DNA from: Saliniramus fredricksonii
GTDB taxonomy: Bacteria; Pseudomonadota; Alphaproteobacteria; Rhizobiales; Beijerinckiaceae
Assembly (NCBI RefSeq): GCF_900094735.1
Contig: NZ_FMBM01000001.1
Location: 1 to 64,000, forward strand
Reading direction: 5' to 3'
Length of the DNA stretch: 64,000 bases
The notes beneath the pieces are model-generated. The model was not told the origin of the DNA and did not search any database. It saw only the letters and a list, made by a program, of their open reading frames with translations. Positions 9,165-17,882 of this stretch are shown here, one piece after another. The translations under genes and the position numbers were made by a program. Positions within the stretch are counted from its first letter, which is position 1; every line of letters begins with the position of its first letter.

Positions 9165-9425
9165 TCAAACTCCCTTTTCTAATGACCTGGCAATGGCGGC
9201 GAGATCGCCGAGCGTGCGTGGCGGATCAAGACCCTCCAGTGCGGTTTCGAGATCCGCATCGTATCGTGCTGCGAGTTCGAACAGCAGATCGACGACGGCA
9301 AGAGAGTCCAGGCCGATGTCGTCAAGGCCGACTTCGCGCGCCAGACTCGTCACTTTATCCGCCAGATCGGGGCGGCGCTCGGCGATCAATCCACGAATCG
9401 TGTCGAGACTCGCAGCGTCAGACAT
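9165..9425 (-). CDS. acyl/peptidyl carrier protein
   Basis: An 86-residue carrier protein with the phosphopantetheine attachment motif GLDSLAVVDLLFELAARY (Ser41) and the usual four-helix pattern. The start at 9425 overlaps the end of the adenylation gene by 8 nt, so the two are translationally coupled and probably work as a pair. The adenylation enzyme would load an amino acid or hydrazino acid onto Ser41 for later oxidation or reductive release. An in-frame start at 9458 lies inside the preceding gene and is unlikely. Confidence 0.88.
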   Translation of the reverse strand: MSDAASLDTIRGLIAERRPDLADKVTSLAREVGLDDIGLDSLAVVDLLFELAARYDADLETALEGLDPPRTLGDLAAIARSLEKGV

Positions 9426-11070
9426 GTTGAACCTCCGCAATCGGCACGACCTCGCCATCGCCTGTGATCGTGAAGCTGTATTCGCTGCTTTCGGCGGCAG
9501 CGGCGGCGACTTTGGAGAGGAGCAGCTTTTCGTCCGTCTTGCCCGTCGCGCTCAGGGCAACCTTGTCTGCGTGGACCCAAATCGCTGGGCGCATGTAGCC
9601 GGGAAGCTCACGGCTGAGATGGCATCGCGCGTGGTCGATGATGGTAGCGCTTTCGGATACGATGATAATCGCGATTTCGGGTCGATCGCCACGTTCAACC
9701 AGACCGATCGCAACGCGATCAACGCTCGGCAGAGACATCACGGTCTGCCGGACCTCGCCGAGATGCACCCGCTTGCCGGCAATCTTTACTTCGTCATCGC
9801 GTCGACCGACAAAGACCAACGCTCCGTCGCGCTCACGAAAACAGATATCGCCGGTCCGGTAGAAGCGTAAACCATTGCGTTCGAAGAGAACCTTGTCGTT
9901 TTCGACGGGCTGATCGAAATAGCCACGCATCACCTGAATGCCGCCGATGCACAATTCGCCCTGTACGCCATCAGCAACTTCACTTCCGTCCTCGGCAAGG
10001 ATGGTCGCCTCGACCCCCTCAAGCGGTTTTCCGATCGGATAGGAACTGCTTCGGTCCTCATCGGGCTCATTGATCGTGTGGCAGAGGCAGACAATGGTCG
10101 TCTCCGTTGGTCCGTAGGCATTGATGACCCGGCACCCCGGCAATCGGCTCTTCCAGAGGTTGATGATTTTCGGATCACAGACTTCTGCGCCGGTCATGAC
10201 CATGCCGAGCTCGGGAAGAGCATCCCGGTTTATCGACGAAGCGGGGTTGGAGATGAGCGTGAGCACGGTTGAAACCGCGATCATGTGGGTAATGCGTTCG
10301 CGCGTCAGGACGTTCCGAATGAGTGGACCGACCACGATCCCGCGATACTGGTAGACGAAAGCACCGAGCGAGAGAGGAAGCAGCGTGTCCTCTATCGAGA
10401 CGTCGAAATGGAACGGCGTGAAGCTAATGACACGCGATTGGGGGCCGAAGCGCAACACTTCATTGTGAGCCTTAAAATAGGCGAGGAGGCTGCCGACTGT
10501 GATCTCGACTCCCTTGGGCTCTCCGGTGGAGCCCGAGGTGAAGACGATGTATGCGCTTGCATCCGTCGTCATGCCGACAGGCTCTGTACGCCGGACCGCG
10601 TGCGGGTCCGAAGCTATCTCCTTGAGCATCGCCCAGCTCAGGCCAGCATGACCCTCCGGCGGCGCAACATCACGGCATGAGAGGACAAGGCGCGGCCTGA
10701 GTCGGCTAAGCATGCGCTCGATACGTGCCGGAGGAGCTTCCGAATCGAGGGGAACATATACCGCACCGCAGATCCAGATGGCCACGGCAATCGCCGGCAT
10801 GAGCGCGACCTTGTCAGCGAGAATGGCAACTCGGTCTCCGCAGACGACTCCCCGGGCCTCCAGCGCTGCAGCAAGGCGTTGCGAGATCTGCTCGAGTTCC
10901 CGGAATGTGTAGCGTGTCCGCCCGTCATCGACTGCGATCCGCTCGGGATGCAGCGCGGCACCGCAGGCAAAAAGCTGTCCTAGTTCAGCCGCATCCGCAC
11001 GCCGCCCGGCCTCGCGCCCGATTGACCATGCCGGCGCTGCCTCCCGGCGCATTCGCTCTGAACCGGACAT
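9418..11070 (-). CDS. stand-alone NRPS-type adenylation enzyme
   Basis: A 550-residue amino acid adenylation domain with all core motifs: YIVFTSGSTGEPKG (A3, about 174-187), FHFDVSIED (A4, Asp223, which contacts the substrate amino group), NAYGPTET (A5), YRTGD (A7), GRRDDEVKIAGKRVHLGEV (A8) and the catalytic Lys in LSATGKTDEK (A10). No condensation or thioesterase domain is attached. It shares its first base with the stop of the GNAT gene (TGATG) and overlaps the carrier gene. The Asp223 equivalent suggests an alpha-amino or hydrazino acid substrate; specificity was not decoded. Confidence 0.9.
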   Translation of the reverse strand: MSGSERMRREAAPAWSIGREAGRRADAAELGQLFACGAALHPERIAVDDGRTRYTFRELEQISQRLAAALEARGVVCGDRVAILADKVALMPAIAVAIWICGAVYVPLDSEAPPARIERMLSRLRPRLVLSCRDVAPPEGHAGLSWAMLKEIASDPHAVRRTEPVGMTTDASAYIVFTSGSTGEPKGVEITVGSLLAYFKAHNEVLRFGPQSRVISFTPFHFDVSIEDTLLPLSLGAFVYQYRGIVVGPLIRNVLTRERITHMIAVSTVLTLISNPASSINRDALPELGMVMTGAEVCDPKIINLWKSRLPGCRVINAYGPTETTIVCLCHTINEPDEDRSSSYPIGKPLEGVEATILAEDGSEVADGVQGELCIGGIQVMRGYFDQPVENDKVLFERNGLRFYRTGDICFRERDGALVFVGRRDDEVKIAGKRVHLGEVRQTVMSLPSVDRVAIGLVERGDRPEIAIIIVSESATIIDHARCHLSRELPGYMRPAIWVHADKVALSATGKTDEKLLLSKVAAAAAESSEYSFTITGDGEVVPIAEVQHV

Positions 11071-11555
11071 CAGTTACCTCCCCCGACTTCGTCGCCGGGA
11101 ACATCGAGAAAAAAGCGCACTTTGGGGAGCTGTGACGCGCCGATCCGGCGATAGAAGCCAATACCAAGCGCGTTGTCGGGCGGCGTATGCCACTGGATCT
11201 GCGCGCAGCCGCGCCCTCGCGCGAACGCAGCGAGTTCCTGGACCAGAATCCGCCCCAGGCCGAGCCCACGATATCGCTCGCGCAGATACAGGCAATCCAT
11301 GTAGATGAATGGCGATGCATTCCAGGTCGAGCAGTCAATCGTCGCGGTCATGTAGCCCGAAATCTTGTGGTCTACGACCGCGACCCAGCCGAAGATACGC
11401 GCCGGCTCCTCGAACATCATCGCCGCGAGTGAATCCCGGCGCCCATGCCCACTGAAGGGTAGCCCCTCATAAGCCGCGTGCTCTTCGAAAAGGTCGTATA
11501 AAGTATCCAGGTCACCCGGATCGGCCCTGCGTATAAGGCACTGTGCATCCATCAT
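11070..11555 (-). CDS. GNAT N-acetyltransferase
   Basis: A GNAT-fold protein of about 161 residues with the acetyl-CoA binding motif ERYRGLGLGRILVQEL and the C-terminal GFYRRIGA strand. It resembles small amine acetyltransferases. The start at 11555 (ATGATG after GGGATAAG) avoids overlap with the gene before it; an in-frame start at 11648 would overlap by 47 nt. It could protect a free amine or hydrazine or acylate a pathway intermediate. Confidence 0.85.
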   Translation of the reverse strand: MMDAQCLIRRADPGDLDTLYDLFEEHAAYEGLPFSGHGRRDSLAAMMFEEPARIFGWVAVVDHKISGYMTATIDCSTWNASPFIYMDCLYLRERYRGLGLGRILVQELAAFARGRGCAQIQWHTPPDNALGIGFYRRIGASQLPKVRFFLDVPGDEVGGGN

Positions 11556-11601
11556 CTTATCCCGGCATCTGTTTCCGACCGGCGCTGCGACTCCCTGGTC
11601 G

Positions 11602-12084
11602 TCAGGCCGTTCCGCGCATTCCGGCTTCAAAATATCCGGCGAGGACATCGTTGGTCAGGGCAGGCGGGCACTGTTCCAGGACCTCGCGCACCCAAGCATC
11701 GCGCTCGAATTTGTAGATTTCAAGCTCCCATACACAGGCAATCACGTGAAGATGGGCGAGCGACTCAAGCTGCGGCTCGGGCACGCTCAGATCATCAACG
11801 CGAAAAGCGCTGAGGCGCAGCATATTCGCATCATACCATGTATTCACAAGCACATAGAGACCATCGCCGGCCCAGTGAAGGATCGCAAAACCCACCTTGT
11901 GATCGGCCTCCAGCGCCAGCTCCAGAATTCCCGCCTCCAGCATACGTTCAATGTTTTGCGCAGGCGGCAAGGGATCGTCTGCGAATTGTGGTGCTCGAAG
12001 TGAGTAGATTTTCAAACGGTGGTCGGATACTTCCATCACGCCATGGAAATCTACAGTACGTGCTTCGTAGTAGAGAGGATTCAT
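11602..12084 (-). CDS. unrecognised 160-residue protein in the hydrazine-type operon
   Basis: I do not recognise the family. The protein is soluble, with no signal peptide, membrane segment or cysteine-rich motif. It is rich in aromatic and acidic residues, and the middle has beta-strand-like stretches (KVGFAILHWAGDGLYVLVNTWY). The start at 12084 is fixed by an ATGA overlap with the MetRS-like gene, so translation is coupled and the two products may act together. It has a normal composition and no damage. It could be a small lyase or binding partner, but nothing in the sequence proves this. Confidence 0.7.
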   Translation of the reverse strand: MNPLYYEARTVDFHGVMEVSDHRLKIYSLRAPQFADDPLPPAQNIERMLEAGILELALEADHKVGFAILHWAGDGLYVLVNTWYDANMLRLSAFRVDDLSVPEPQLESLAHLHVIACVWELEIYKFERDAWVREVLEQCPPALTNDVLAGYFEAGMRGTA

Positions 12085-13511
12085 GCACTCGGTTCTCCAT
12101 TTAATGTCATGGCGAGGTTCGGGCAAATGGCAGCGGAGATACGGGTGAACTCGCGCCATCCTGCGAGGCGCTCGGCCCTCGGTGCAGCAGCGATCTCGTC
12201 AGCCAGGCCGATGATCGCTGCGGCCATGCCCGCGATCGAGAAATTGTCAAGGTCGGCATGGCGGTCCCAGGCCGCGATACTCGAACTGTTCCTCCAGTAA
12301 TCGCCGGTATCGCTCCCGCGCGGCTTACTGGGAATTCCAGTCCGCGCGACATCCCGCACGCTCTGGGCAAGAGGGCGGTATACGCCTTCTACCCATTTCC
12401 TGAATTCCGACATTTCGAAGTTCCGGACCCCGGTTTCGGGAGCAAACCACGCCGCATACAGGCGGATCGCGTCGCTTGGATAGAGACCGGCGATATCCCG
12501 GATCCAGATAGCGTTGCCGCGGCTGGTCGAGAAATCATCGCCATCCAGCTTCAGGAACCGGTTGGTGAGGAACAGTCCTACCGGTGGTCCGGAGGGGTCG
12601 CAGACCTGCTGCACGCAATAGGCGACGGCATGACTGAAGGAGCAGTCATAACCAAGAAAATGCACCATGCGTGTGTCCGGCGCCCACCATTCCTTGAAAG
12701 TGCCGCGCTCCGGGTTTTCTTCCAGAAATGCGTCTACCGTTGCGCGGTACCCTGACAAGCCCATGAACCAGGTATGCAAGGGCTGTTCGTCGAGACTGTC
12801 GAGCTGCAAGCCAGCGTCGCCGGGTCGCGTGATGCTCCAGGTATCGGCCTCATCAGCAAGCACATCCGCGAGGAATTCGCGCAGGCATGAACGAATCGGT
12901 TGGTGGGCATGCGCCTGAGCAACCTTGTTATAATGCCGACCCAGATGCCAGACATACGTCTCGACCTCCGCCAATTCCATCGGTTTACCCGTGAATATCG
13001 AACGCATGTCCGACATTTTCTCCGGAACAGGCTTCCGGGCACATGCCTCGCATTGGCTCGCATCCGATGACGCCCCGCACCAATTGCAGCATCCGCGCCC
13101 GAAAGCCTCGTATCCGTAGAATCCTGTCGTCGAGCAGATATGGACGGGTGTCTTCCGGCGTTCGATATCCGGGGATACGATATCGAGATAGTGGCGGGCA
13201 GCGCGCTGGAATGCCGGGCTGTCGAATGCTCTCAGGAAATGGTCGAAGCGAATGTCGACCGATTCGAGGGATAGCATCATCGTACGCCGGACGAGTTCGC
13301 TGAACGGCACAGGGTCGCGCTCCAGCTCTGTTGCCTTGCGAAGGACGTAACTCTGGTAGTCATCTGCATAAGAGACGAAGAGCACGTCATGCCCGGCCTG
13401 ACGCAGCACGCGCTGGCAGATCTCGGCGGCAAGGAACGGGCCCGAGAGATGCCCAAGATGAAGATCGCCATTCGGGGTCGGCGGTGTGCATGTGACAATG
13501 TATCGGGTCAT
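12081..13511 (-). CDS. MetRS-like class I synthetase paralogue (hydrazine synthetase type)
   Basis: A 476-residue class I synthetase resembling methionyl-tRNA synthetase. It has the HIGH-type motif HLGH (18-21), a zinc knuckle with Cys142/145 and Cys154/157, and the KMSKS-type loop DFSTSRG (326-332). It is shorter than a housekeeping MetRS and has only a short helical tail after the catalytic core, so tRNA charging is unlikely. In s56-p1 and triacsin type pathways a MetRS-like domain activates an amino acid and joins it to an N-hydroxylated diamine before a cupin forms the N-N bond. It starts on an ATGA overlap with the SDR/hydrolase gene. Confidence 0.88.
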   Translation of the reverse strand: MTRYIVTCTPPTPNGDLHLGHLSGPFLAAEICQRVLRQAGHDVLFVSYADDYQSYVLRKATELERDPVPFSELVRRTMMLSLESVDIRFDHFLRAFDSPAFQRAARHYLDIVSPDIERRKTPVHICSTTGFYGYEAFGRGCCNWCGASSDASQCEACARKPVPEKMSDMRSIFTGKPMELAEVETYVWHLGRHYNKVAQAHAHQPIRSCLREFLADVLADEADTWSITRPGDAGLQLDSLDEQPLHTWFMGLSGYRATVDAFLEENPERGTFKEWWAPDTRMVHFLGYDCSFSHAVAYCVQQVCDPSGPPVGLFLTNRFLKLDGDDFSTSRGNAIWIRDIAGLYPSDAIRLYAAWFAPETGVRNFEMSEFRKWVEGVYRPLAQSVRDVARTGIPSKPRGSDTGDYWRNSSSIAAWDRHADLDNFSIAGMAAAIIGLADEIAAAPRAERLAGWREFTRISAAICPNLAMTLNGEPSA

Positions 13512-15535
13512 GGTTGGGCAATATCCTCACTGGCATCTACGGGCCGAACGGCGCCGAGAGCGCCGAGGACGGCAGCCCGTACGCCGGAGTCCCGGTAGAA
13601 CGAAAAGTGGTCGCCGGCCTCGGCAACCAGCATGCGTGCGCCGGGTATTTGCTCGGCAACGTCGTAGCTGCCTTTCGGATGCGCGGTTTGATCATTCGGG
13701 CTGGTTAGGACAAGGGTTGGACAGGTTATGGACGACATCCAGACTAGCGGGTTTTCTGATATGAATGCGCGTATCAGGCGCGCATAACGAAACACCGCCT
13801 CGGGATCATGCGTCAGCATCTGCACGAGGTGCTGCTGTGCCGGCTTCGTGACGCTCATCGCCTCCTCTGACTTGCGCACGATGTCGCGGGTGACCAGCTT
13901 CAGAAGGCTCCCCTTGTTTTCACTGAAAACCGACTTGTGGAGCAGTCCCGCGACCGATCGGCTGAGCGCGACTTTCGGCATGACGGATTTGAGGTTCTTC
14001 TGGAATGCGGTCAGTTCCGCCCCCTTGTGCATGAAGCTGCCATGCATGAGTACGAGGTTGCGTACCGCTTCGGGTTCGCTCGCGGCTATGCGGCTCGCCA
14101 CGACCGCACCGGTTGACCAGCCTATGAGGTCCACGGGCCCTTGTGTCAGGCATGCGCGAATGAGTACCCAGTCGGCAAGATGACCCTCGATGGACAGATC
14201 GCCAGAGCTGACGTCGAAGCCGGTATCCGGCAAGCCCCGGCAATCCCACGATACGACACGGCGCCCATCGGCGAGCAGGCTATTTATCAGGGGATGCATC
14301 ACATCGAGCGGCATCCCGTAGGCATTCACGATCACCGTGGTCGCACGCCCGATTTCACCGGGATGGCTGTCATAGGCGACGAGCGGCGATGCCGCCTTAC
14401 GCGGCAGGTGTTGCAGCTGCATCAGGTCGGTCAGGCAGCCATGACGCACTTCGCGCAGTCCCGCCTCCACAAAGTTCAGCAGATCGATATCGTATAAGCG
14501 GGTCGCGTCATCGAGTTCCAGGCGCTCGAAAGACTTTCCGGTTGCGCGCTCGGCATAGGGCCGGAAGAATCCTAACCGGCGATTGATCAGCCGGTCCTCA
14601 GGCAGAACAGCTTCCGCATGGTCGACCCGCTTGATCGTTATGTCCAGACGATCAGCGATGGCAAGAAGGATCTTTCCCACCGCGATATCGGTGCCGGTCA
14701 AGGCCCGGACCGTCAGAGGCGCAGCCGGCTTGCCCGCCCCGGTCAACGCCATCATGGCCCTCACCACTTCGTCAATCGTTACGAGGTTCAACTGCCCGTC
14801 GCCACAATGCAGATATAGGACTGAGTCCGGACCGAGTTCGCGACGGCGAACCTCTTCGTTGAGCGCCCTCACCAAACCATAGAGGCCGCTCGCCGATCCT
14901 CCCGATGATTTGGTCACCGAATTGCCGACGACCACGGTGGGGCGTAGCAAGGTAAGACGAATATCGTCGCGCGACGCCGCCTTGCAAGCGGCATATTCGG
15001 CCTTCAACTTGCTGTCTTCGTAAAGATTATTTGGTTCGATCCCGACCGGAGGTGGCGCATCGGCGTCGATTATTCCGCTGCAGCGCCCGAAGACGTAAGC
15101 AGTCGAAACCATGACGACGTCCCGACATCCGATACGGTTCGCGAGCTGCATGACCTCCTCAGCAGCACGCGGATTCTGATCGCGCACCGCGTCGGACGCG
15201 TCGACCCTCAGATCAGCTGCAATATGCCAGATCTGCTCCACGCCGTATCTTTCGAGGCGCGCGATATCGACCGGCGAAAGGCCACAACACGGTGCAGACA
15301 CATCACCGATCATGATGTCCACCCGATCCGCGAGCGCCTGCGGCAACACGGATTTATCGCGCCCGGCATGCAGGGCGCGCGCGAGGCCACGCGTGAGCCT
15401 GAAACGGGTATCGGGCCCGCGAGGCTGTTCGCGCATCAGCACAAAAACGCCGACATCAGGATTCGTACACATGAACCGTGCCAGAAAGGCAGAGCCGATG
15501 AATCCCGAGGCGCCCGTGACAAGAATTCCGCTCAT
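13508..15535 (-). CDS. thioester-reductase-like SDR fused to an alpha/beta hydrolase
   Basis: A 675-residue two-domain protein. Residues 1 to about 350 form an extended SDR of the NAD-binding-4 (thioester reductase) type, with GASGFIG at 8-14 and the catalytic YEDSK. From about 395 to the end is an alpha/beta hydrolase with nucleophile elbow GWSTGA and catalytic His in AGDHFSFY. The reductase half could release a carrier-bound acyl group as an aldehyde, and the hydrolase half could hydrolyse or transfer it. This pairing in one chain is unusual. It overlaps both neighbours by ATGA. Confidence 0.85.
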   Translation of the reverse strand: MSGILVTGASGFIGSAFLARFMCTNPDVGVFVLMREQPRGPDTRFRLTRGLARALHAGRDKSVLPQALADRVDIMIGDVSAPCCGLSPVDIARLERYGVEQIWHIAADLRVDASDAVRDQNPRAAEEVMQLANRIGCRDVVMVSTAYVFGRCSGIIDADAPPPVGIEPNNLYEDSKLKAEYAACKAASRDDIRLTLLRPTVVVGNSVTKSSGGSASGLYGLVRALNEEVRRRELGPDSVLYLHCGDGQLNLVTIDEVVRAMMALTGAGKPAAPLTVRALTGTDIAVGKILLAIADRLDITIKRVDHAEAVLPEDRLINRRLGFFRPYAERATGKSFERLELDDATRLYDIDLLNFVEAGLREVRHGCLTDLMQLQHLPRKAASPLVAYDSHPGEIGRATTVIVNAYGMPLDVMHPLINSLLADGRRVVSWDCRGLPDTGFDVSSGDLSIEGHLADWVLIRACLTQGPVDLIGWSTGAVVASRIAASEPEAVRNLVLMHGSFMHKGAELTAFQKNLKSVMPKVALSRSVAGLLHKSVFSENKGSLLKLVTRDIVRKSEEAMSVTKPAQQHLVQMLTHDPEAVFRYARLIRAFISENPLVWMSSITCPTLVLTSPNDQTAHPKGSYDVAEQIPGARMLVAEAGDHFSFYRDSGVRAAVLGALGAVRPVDASEDIAQP

Positions 15536-16563
15536 GCCGGGATCTCGCCTGTATCAACCCTGGAGGCCGGATCTCCGGCTTCGGGCGCATGTGCTGCGTC
15601 ACATCCCGGGCGTCGCTCCATGGTTGCACCGTCGACCGCTTCGCTCATCCAGTCGGCAATAGTCGCCGCCAGCAGATCGGGGTCAGCCTCTTCCGGTACA
15701 TTGTGCCCGGTTTCCGGGAAGGTCACCAGATGGGCGGCGGAAATCTCACCAGCGAACCATTCACCGATTTCGACCGGGAGCCAGATGTCGCCCGCGCCCC
15801 ACAGCACGAGAGCTGGCTGCCGGATGCAGCGGATGTATTCGTGTGAGTCGAAGCTGACTGCGCGCATGCGAGCAAGCAGGGCATCACGTGCACCCGCCCG
15901 CCGGATCATGGCGTAGTAGCGATCAACCAGCTCATCGGTGACGCGGTCATCGTCATAAAAGGTGTCACGCAGATTCATGCGCACCAGGAAACGGGGTGTG
16001 ATGTGCCGCATAATCTCGCCCAGCAAGGGAACCCGAGCCAGTGTCCATGTCATGGGACTCGGATGAGGGTAGCCCGTTGATGCGACCAGTATCAGGCGCT
16101 CGACCGGGCTTTCGGGCGCGAGTGCCGCACGCCAGGCAATCTGGCCACCCGTGGAATGCCCGAGGACGGTAGCCCGCTCAATGCCCAGTTCGCGGAGAAA
16201 GGCTAATACAAACGCCATTCCGGAATCGGCGTCATATCGCCCCCGGGGATCGAAACCCGACAGACCGCTTCCAGGAAGATCGGTGGAGATCACACGATAG
16301 CCGTTCATCGAAAGCACCGCTGAAAGCGGCTGCCACACGCCGATTTCTGCACCCGATCCATGGATCAGGAGGATGACGGGGCCATCACCCTCATCAGTGA
16401 AGTGCACGCGTGTGCCTTCGACATCGGTAAATAGCGAATGTGGCATCGAGAATTGCCGCTCGATATCTTGAGGATCCAGATCCGCCCTGTACCCGGCAGC
16501 ATAAGCCGCCACGAGCAAACCAACACAGACGAGAAAAACCTTCATTGGCTCAGATCGGCTCAT
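15532..16563 (-). CDS. alpha/beta hydrolase with N-terminal membrane anchor
   Basis: A hydrolase of about 343 residues with HG motif LIHGSGAE, nucleophile elbow GHSTGG and catalytic His in ETGHNVPEE. The N-terminus is MKVFLVCVGLLVAAYAAGY after a short lead, a hydrophobic anchor or uncleaved signal that places it at the membrane. Starts at 16563 (overlapping the previous gene by 14 nt) or 16545 are both possible. It resembles haloalkane/epoxide-type hydrolases, but no specific substrate can be assigned. A late-stage or exported-product role is possible. Confidence 0.82.
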   Translation of the reverse strand: MSRSEPMKVFLVCVGLLVAAYAAGYRADLDPQDIERQFSMPHSLFTDVEGTRVHFTDEGDGPVILLIHGSGAEIGVWQPLSAVLSMNGYRVISTDLPGSGLSGFDPRGRYDADSGMAFVLAFLRELGIERATVLGHSTGGQIAWRAALAPESPVERLILVASTGYPHPSPMTWTLARVPLLGEIMRHITPRFLVRMNLRDTFYDDDRVTDELVDRYYAMIRRAGARDALLARMRAVSFDSHEYIRCIRQPALVLWGAGDIWLPVEIGEWFAGEISAAHLVTFPETGHNVPEEADPDLLAATIADWMSEAVDGATMERRPGCDAAHAPEAGDPASRVDTGEIPA

Positions 16564-17854
16564 GGGCGCGCAACTCATCCTTGCGGCGTGCATAGGTCAC
16601 GTTCGATGTCAGGATGCGCAAGAGCATTGGAGGGGTTAGGAATGCCTTCCAGGAAATGACGCGACCGATGAACAGGTGCAGGCGGTGCGCAACCTTTGCA
16701 TCGGCAACCGCAGCGCGGGAGATCAGCTTCTCGAGAAAACTCATCGGGCGACCGGTCGCATTATCCTTGATAAAGAACTCGTGGCCGGCCAACATCTTGC
16801 GATGCTTGCGCCGATAGGCCGAGAGGCTGGGCCGCAGATCGTCGCGACGTACGAGCGCATCACCGACGCATTCAGTCAGCCATTGCGCGGATTGAAGAGC
16901 GAAACCGCAGCCCACCCCCGACATCGGATCGCATGACATGCAGGCGTCGCCAATCAAGGCAAGATTTTGGTGAACAGCCGGGCGCTTGTAATCATCAAGC
17001 CGGCGCATACCGAGCATACGGGATGCACGCAAGGCCTGCGACTTGTCGGGGGCGCACGGCAGATCATCGAAAAATGATTCCAGCGCAGCAAACTTGTCCC
17101 CCCGCCAATTTTCGTACTGATCATGCGTTACGAAGCAGCACAGCATTGTCAGGTCGTCATCAAACGGGTAGGCGAAACCCATATCGCGATCACGCTGCCA
17201 GAATTGCGCTGTCTTTCCCGTCTTCAGCGGCATGTTCTTATAATAGGCAAAATAGACGAAGCGGTTGTTTTCCCGACGAACCGTCGGAACGCTCGCGAGG
17301 TCAGCGCCCCGGGAATTTCGCCCATCTGCAAGTATCACAAGTTGGGCATGGGATTCCCTGCGAATCCCGTCAGCGCCGAGATAACCGATGCCGACGATGT
17401 TCCCGTCTTCGCTCTCTACAAGAGAATCCAGCGTAGCTCCGAGCCTGATCGTCACATTCCCGACCTCTACAGCCTTTCGCCGCAGTAACGGGTCCAGTTT
17501 TTTCCGCTGCACCGAATAGCCATGGCCATAAGCCTTGTCCCGCTGCAATCGGTCGACGATCCAGCCAAACTCCGTCCAGAACAAGGCGCTATTGCGAACT
17601 GCGCCCTCCTTCTCAAGCTCCTCCTGAATTCCGAGTCCGCGAATAACAGGAAGGGCACTTGCCTGAATAAAGGTCGTACAATTGGCCTTGTACTCGTCAG
17701 AAGACAATTTTTTCTCGAGGACAAGAATTTTCAGCCCCAGGCGCCCCAGCAATATCGCTGCAGCACTGCCCGAAATGCCAGCGCCGACGATGACGACGTC
17801 ATGCGTGTCATCCTCTTCGGACCGTCCATACTCTTCTTGAATATTCATGGCCAT
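16550..17854 (-). CDS. FAD-dependent monooxygenase (PHBH fold)
   Basis: A 434-residue group A flavin monooxygenase-like protein with an N-terminal VVIVGAGISGSAAAILLGR Rossmann motif, a DG-type segment (LVILADGRNSRG) and the GD motif (LIGDACMSCDPMSGVGCGF). It lacks the WxWxIP motif of flavin halogenases. The start at 17854 follows GGAGTGG by about 7 nt and lies 28 nt after the N-monooxygenase gene. It may oxidise the hydrazine or a carrier-bound intermediate towards a hydrazone, azo or diazo state; that is inference from context. Confidence 0.82.
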   Translation of the reverse strand: MAMNIQEEYGRSEEDDTHDVVIVGAGISGSAAAILLGRLGLKILVLEKKLSSDEYKANCTTFIQASALPVIRGLGIQEELEKEGAVRNSALFWTEFGWIVDRLQRDKAYGHGYSVQRKKLDPLLRRKAVEVGNVTIRLGATLDSLVESEDGNIVGIGYLGADGIRRESHAQLVILADGRNSRGADLASVPTVRRENNRFVYFAYYKNMPLKTGKTAQFWQRDRDMGFAYPFDDDLTMLCCFVTHDQYENWRGDKFAALESFFDDLPCAPDKSQALRASRMLGMRRLDDYKRPAVHQNLALIGDACMSCDPMSGVGCGFALQSAQWLTECVGDALVRRDDLRPSLSAYRRKHRKMLAGHEFFIKDNATGRPMSFLEKLISRAAVADAKVAHRLHLFIGRVISWKAFLTPPMLLRILTSNVTYARRKDELRAHEPI

Positions 17855-17882
17855 CAAACAACCACTCCAAGCATTATCGATA

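Noticed and set aside
12081-13511. Housekeeping methionyl-tRNA synthetase
   Set aside because: It is short, lacks a proper anticodon-binding domain and sits inside a biosynthetic operon on an island.
16550-17854. Flavin-dependent halogenase
   Set aside because: The halogenase WxWxIP motif and active-site lysine context are missing; only the general PHBH-fold motifs are seen.
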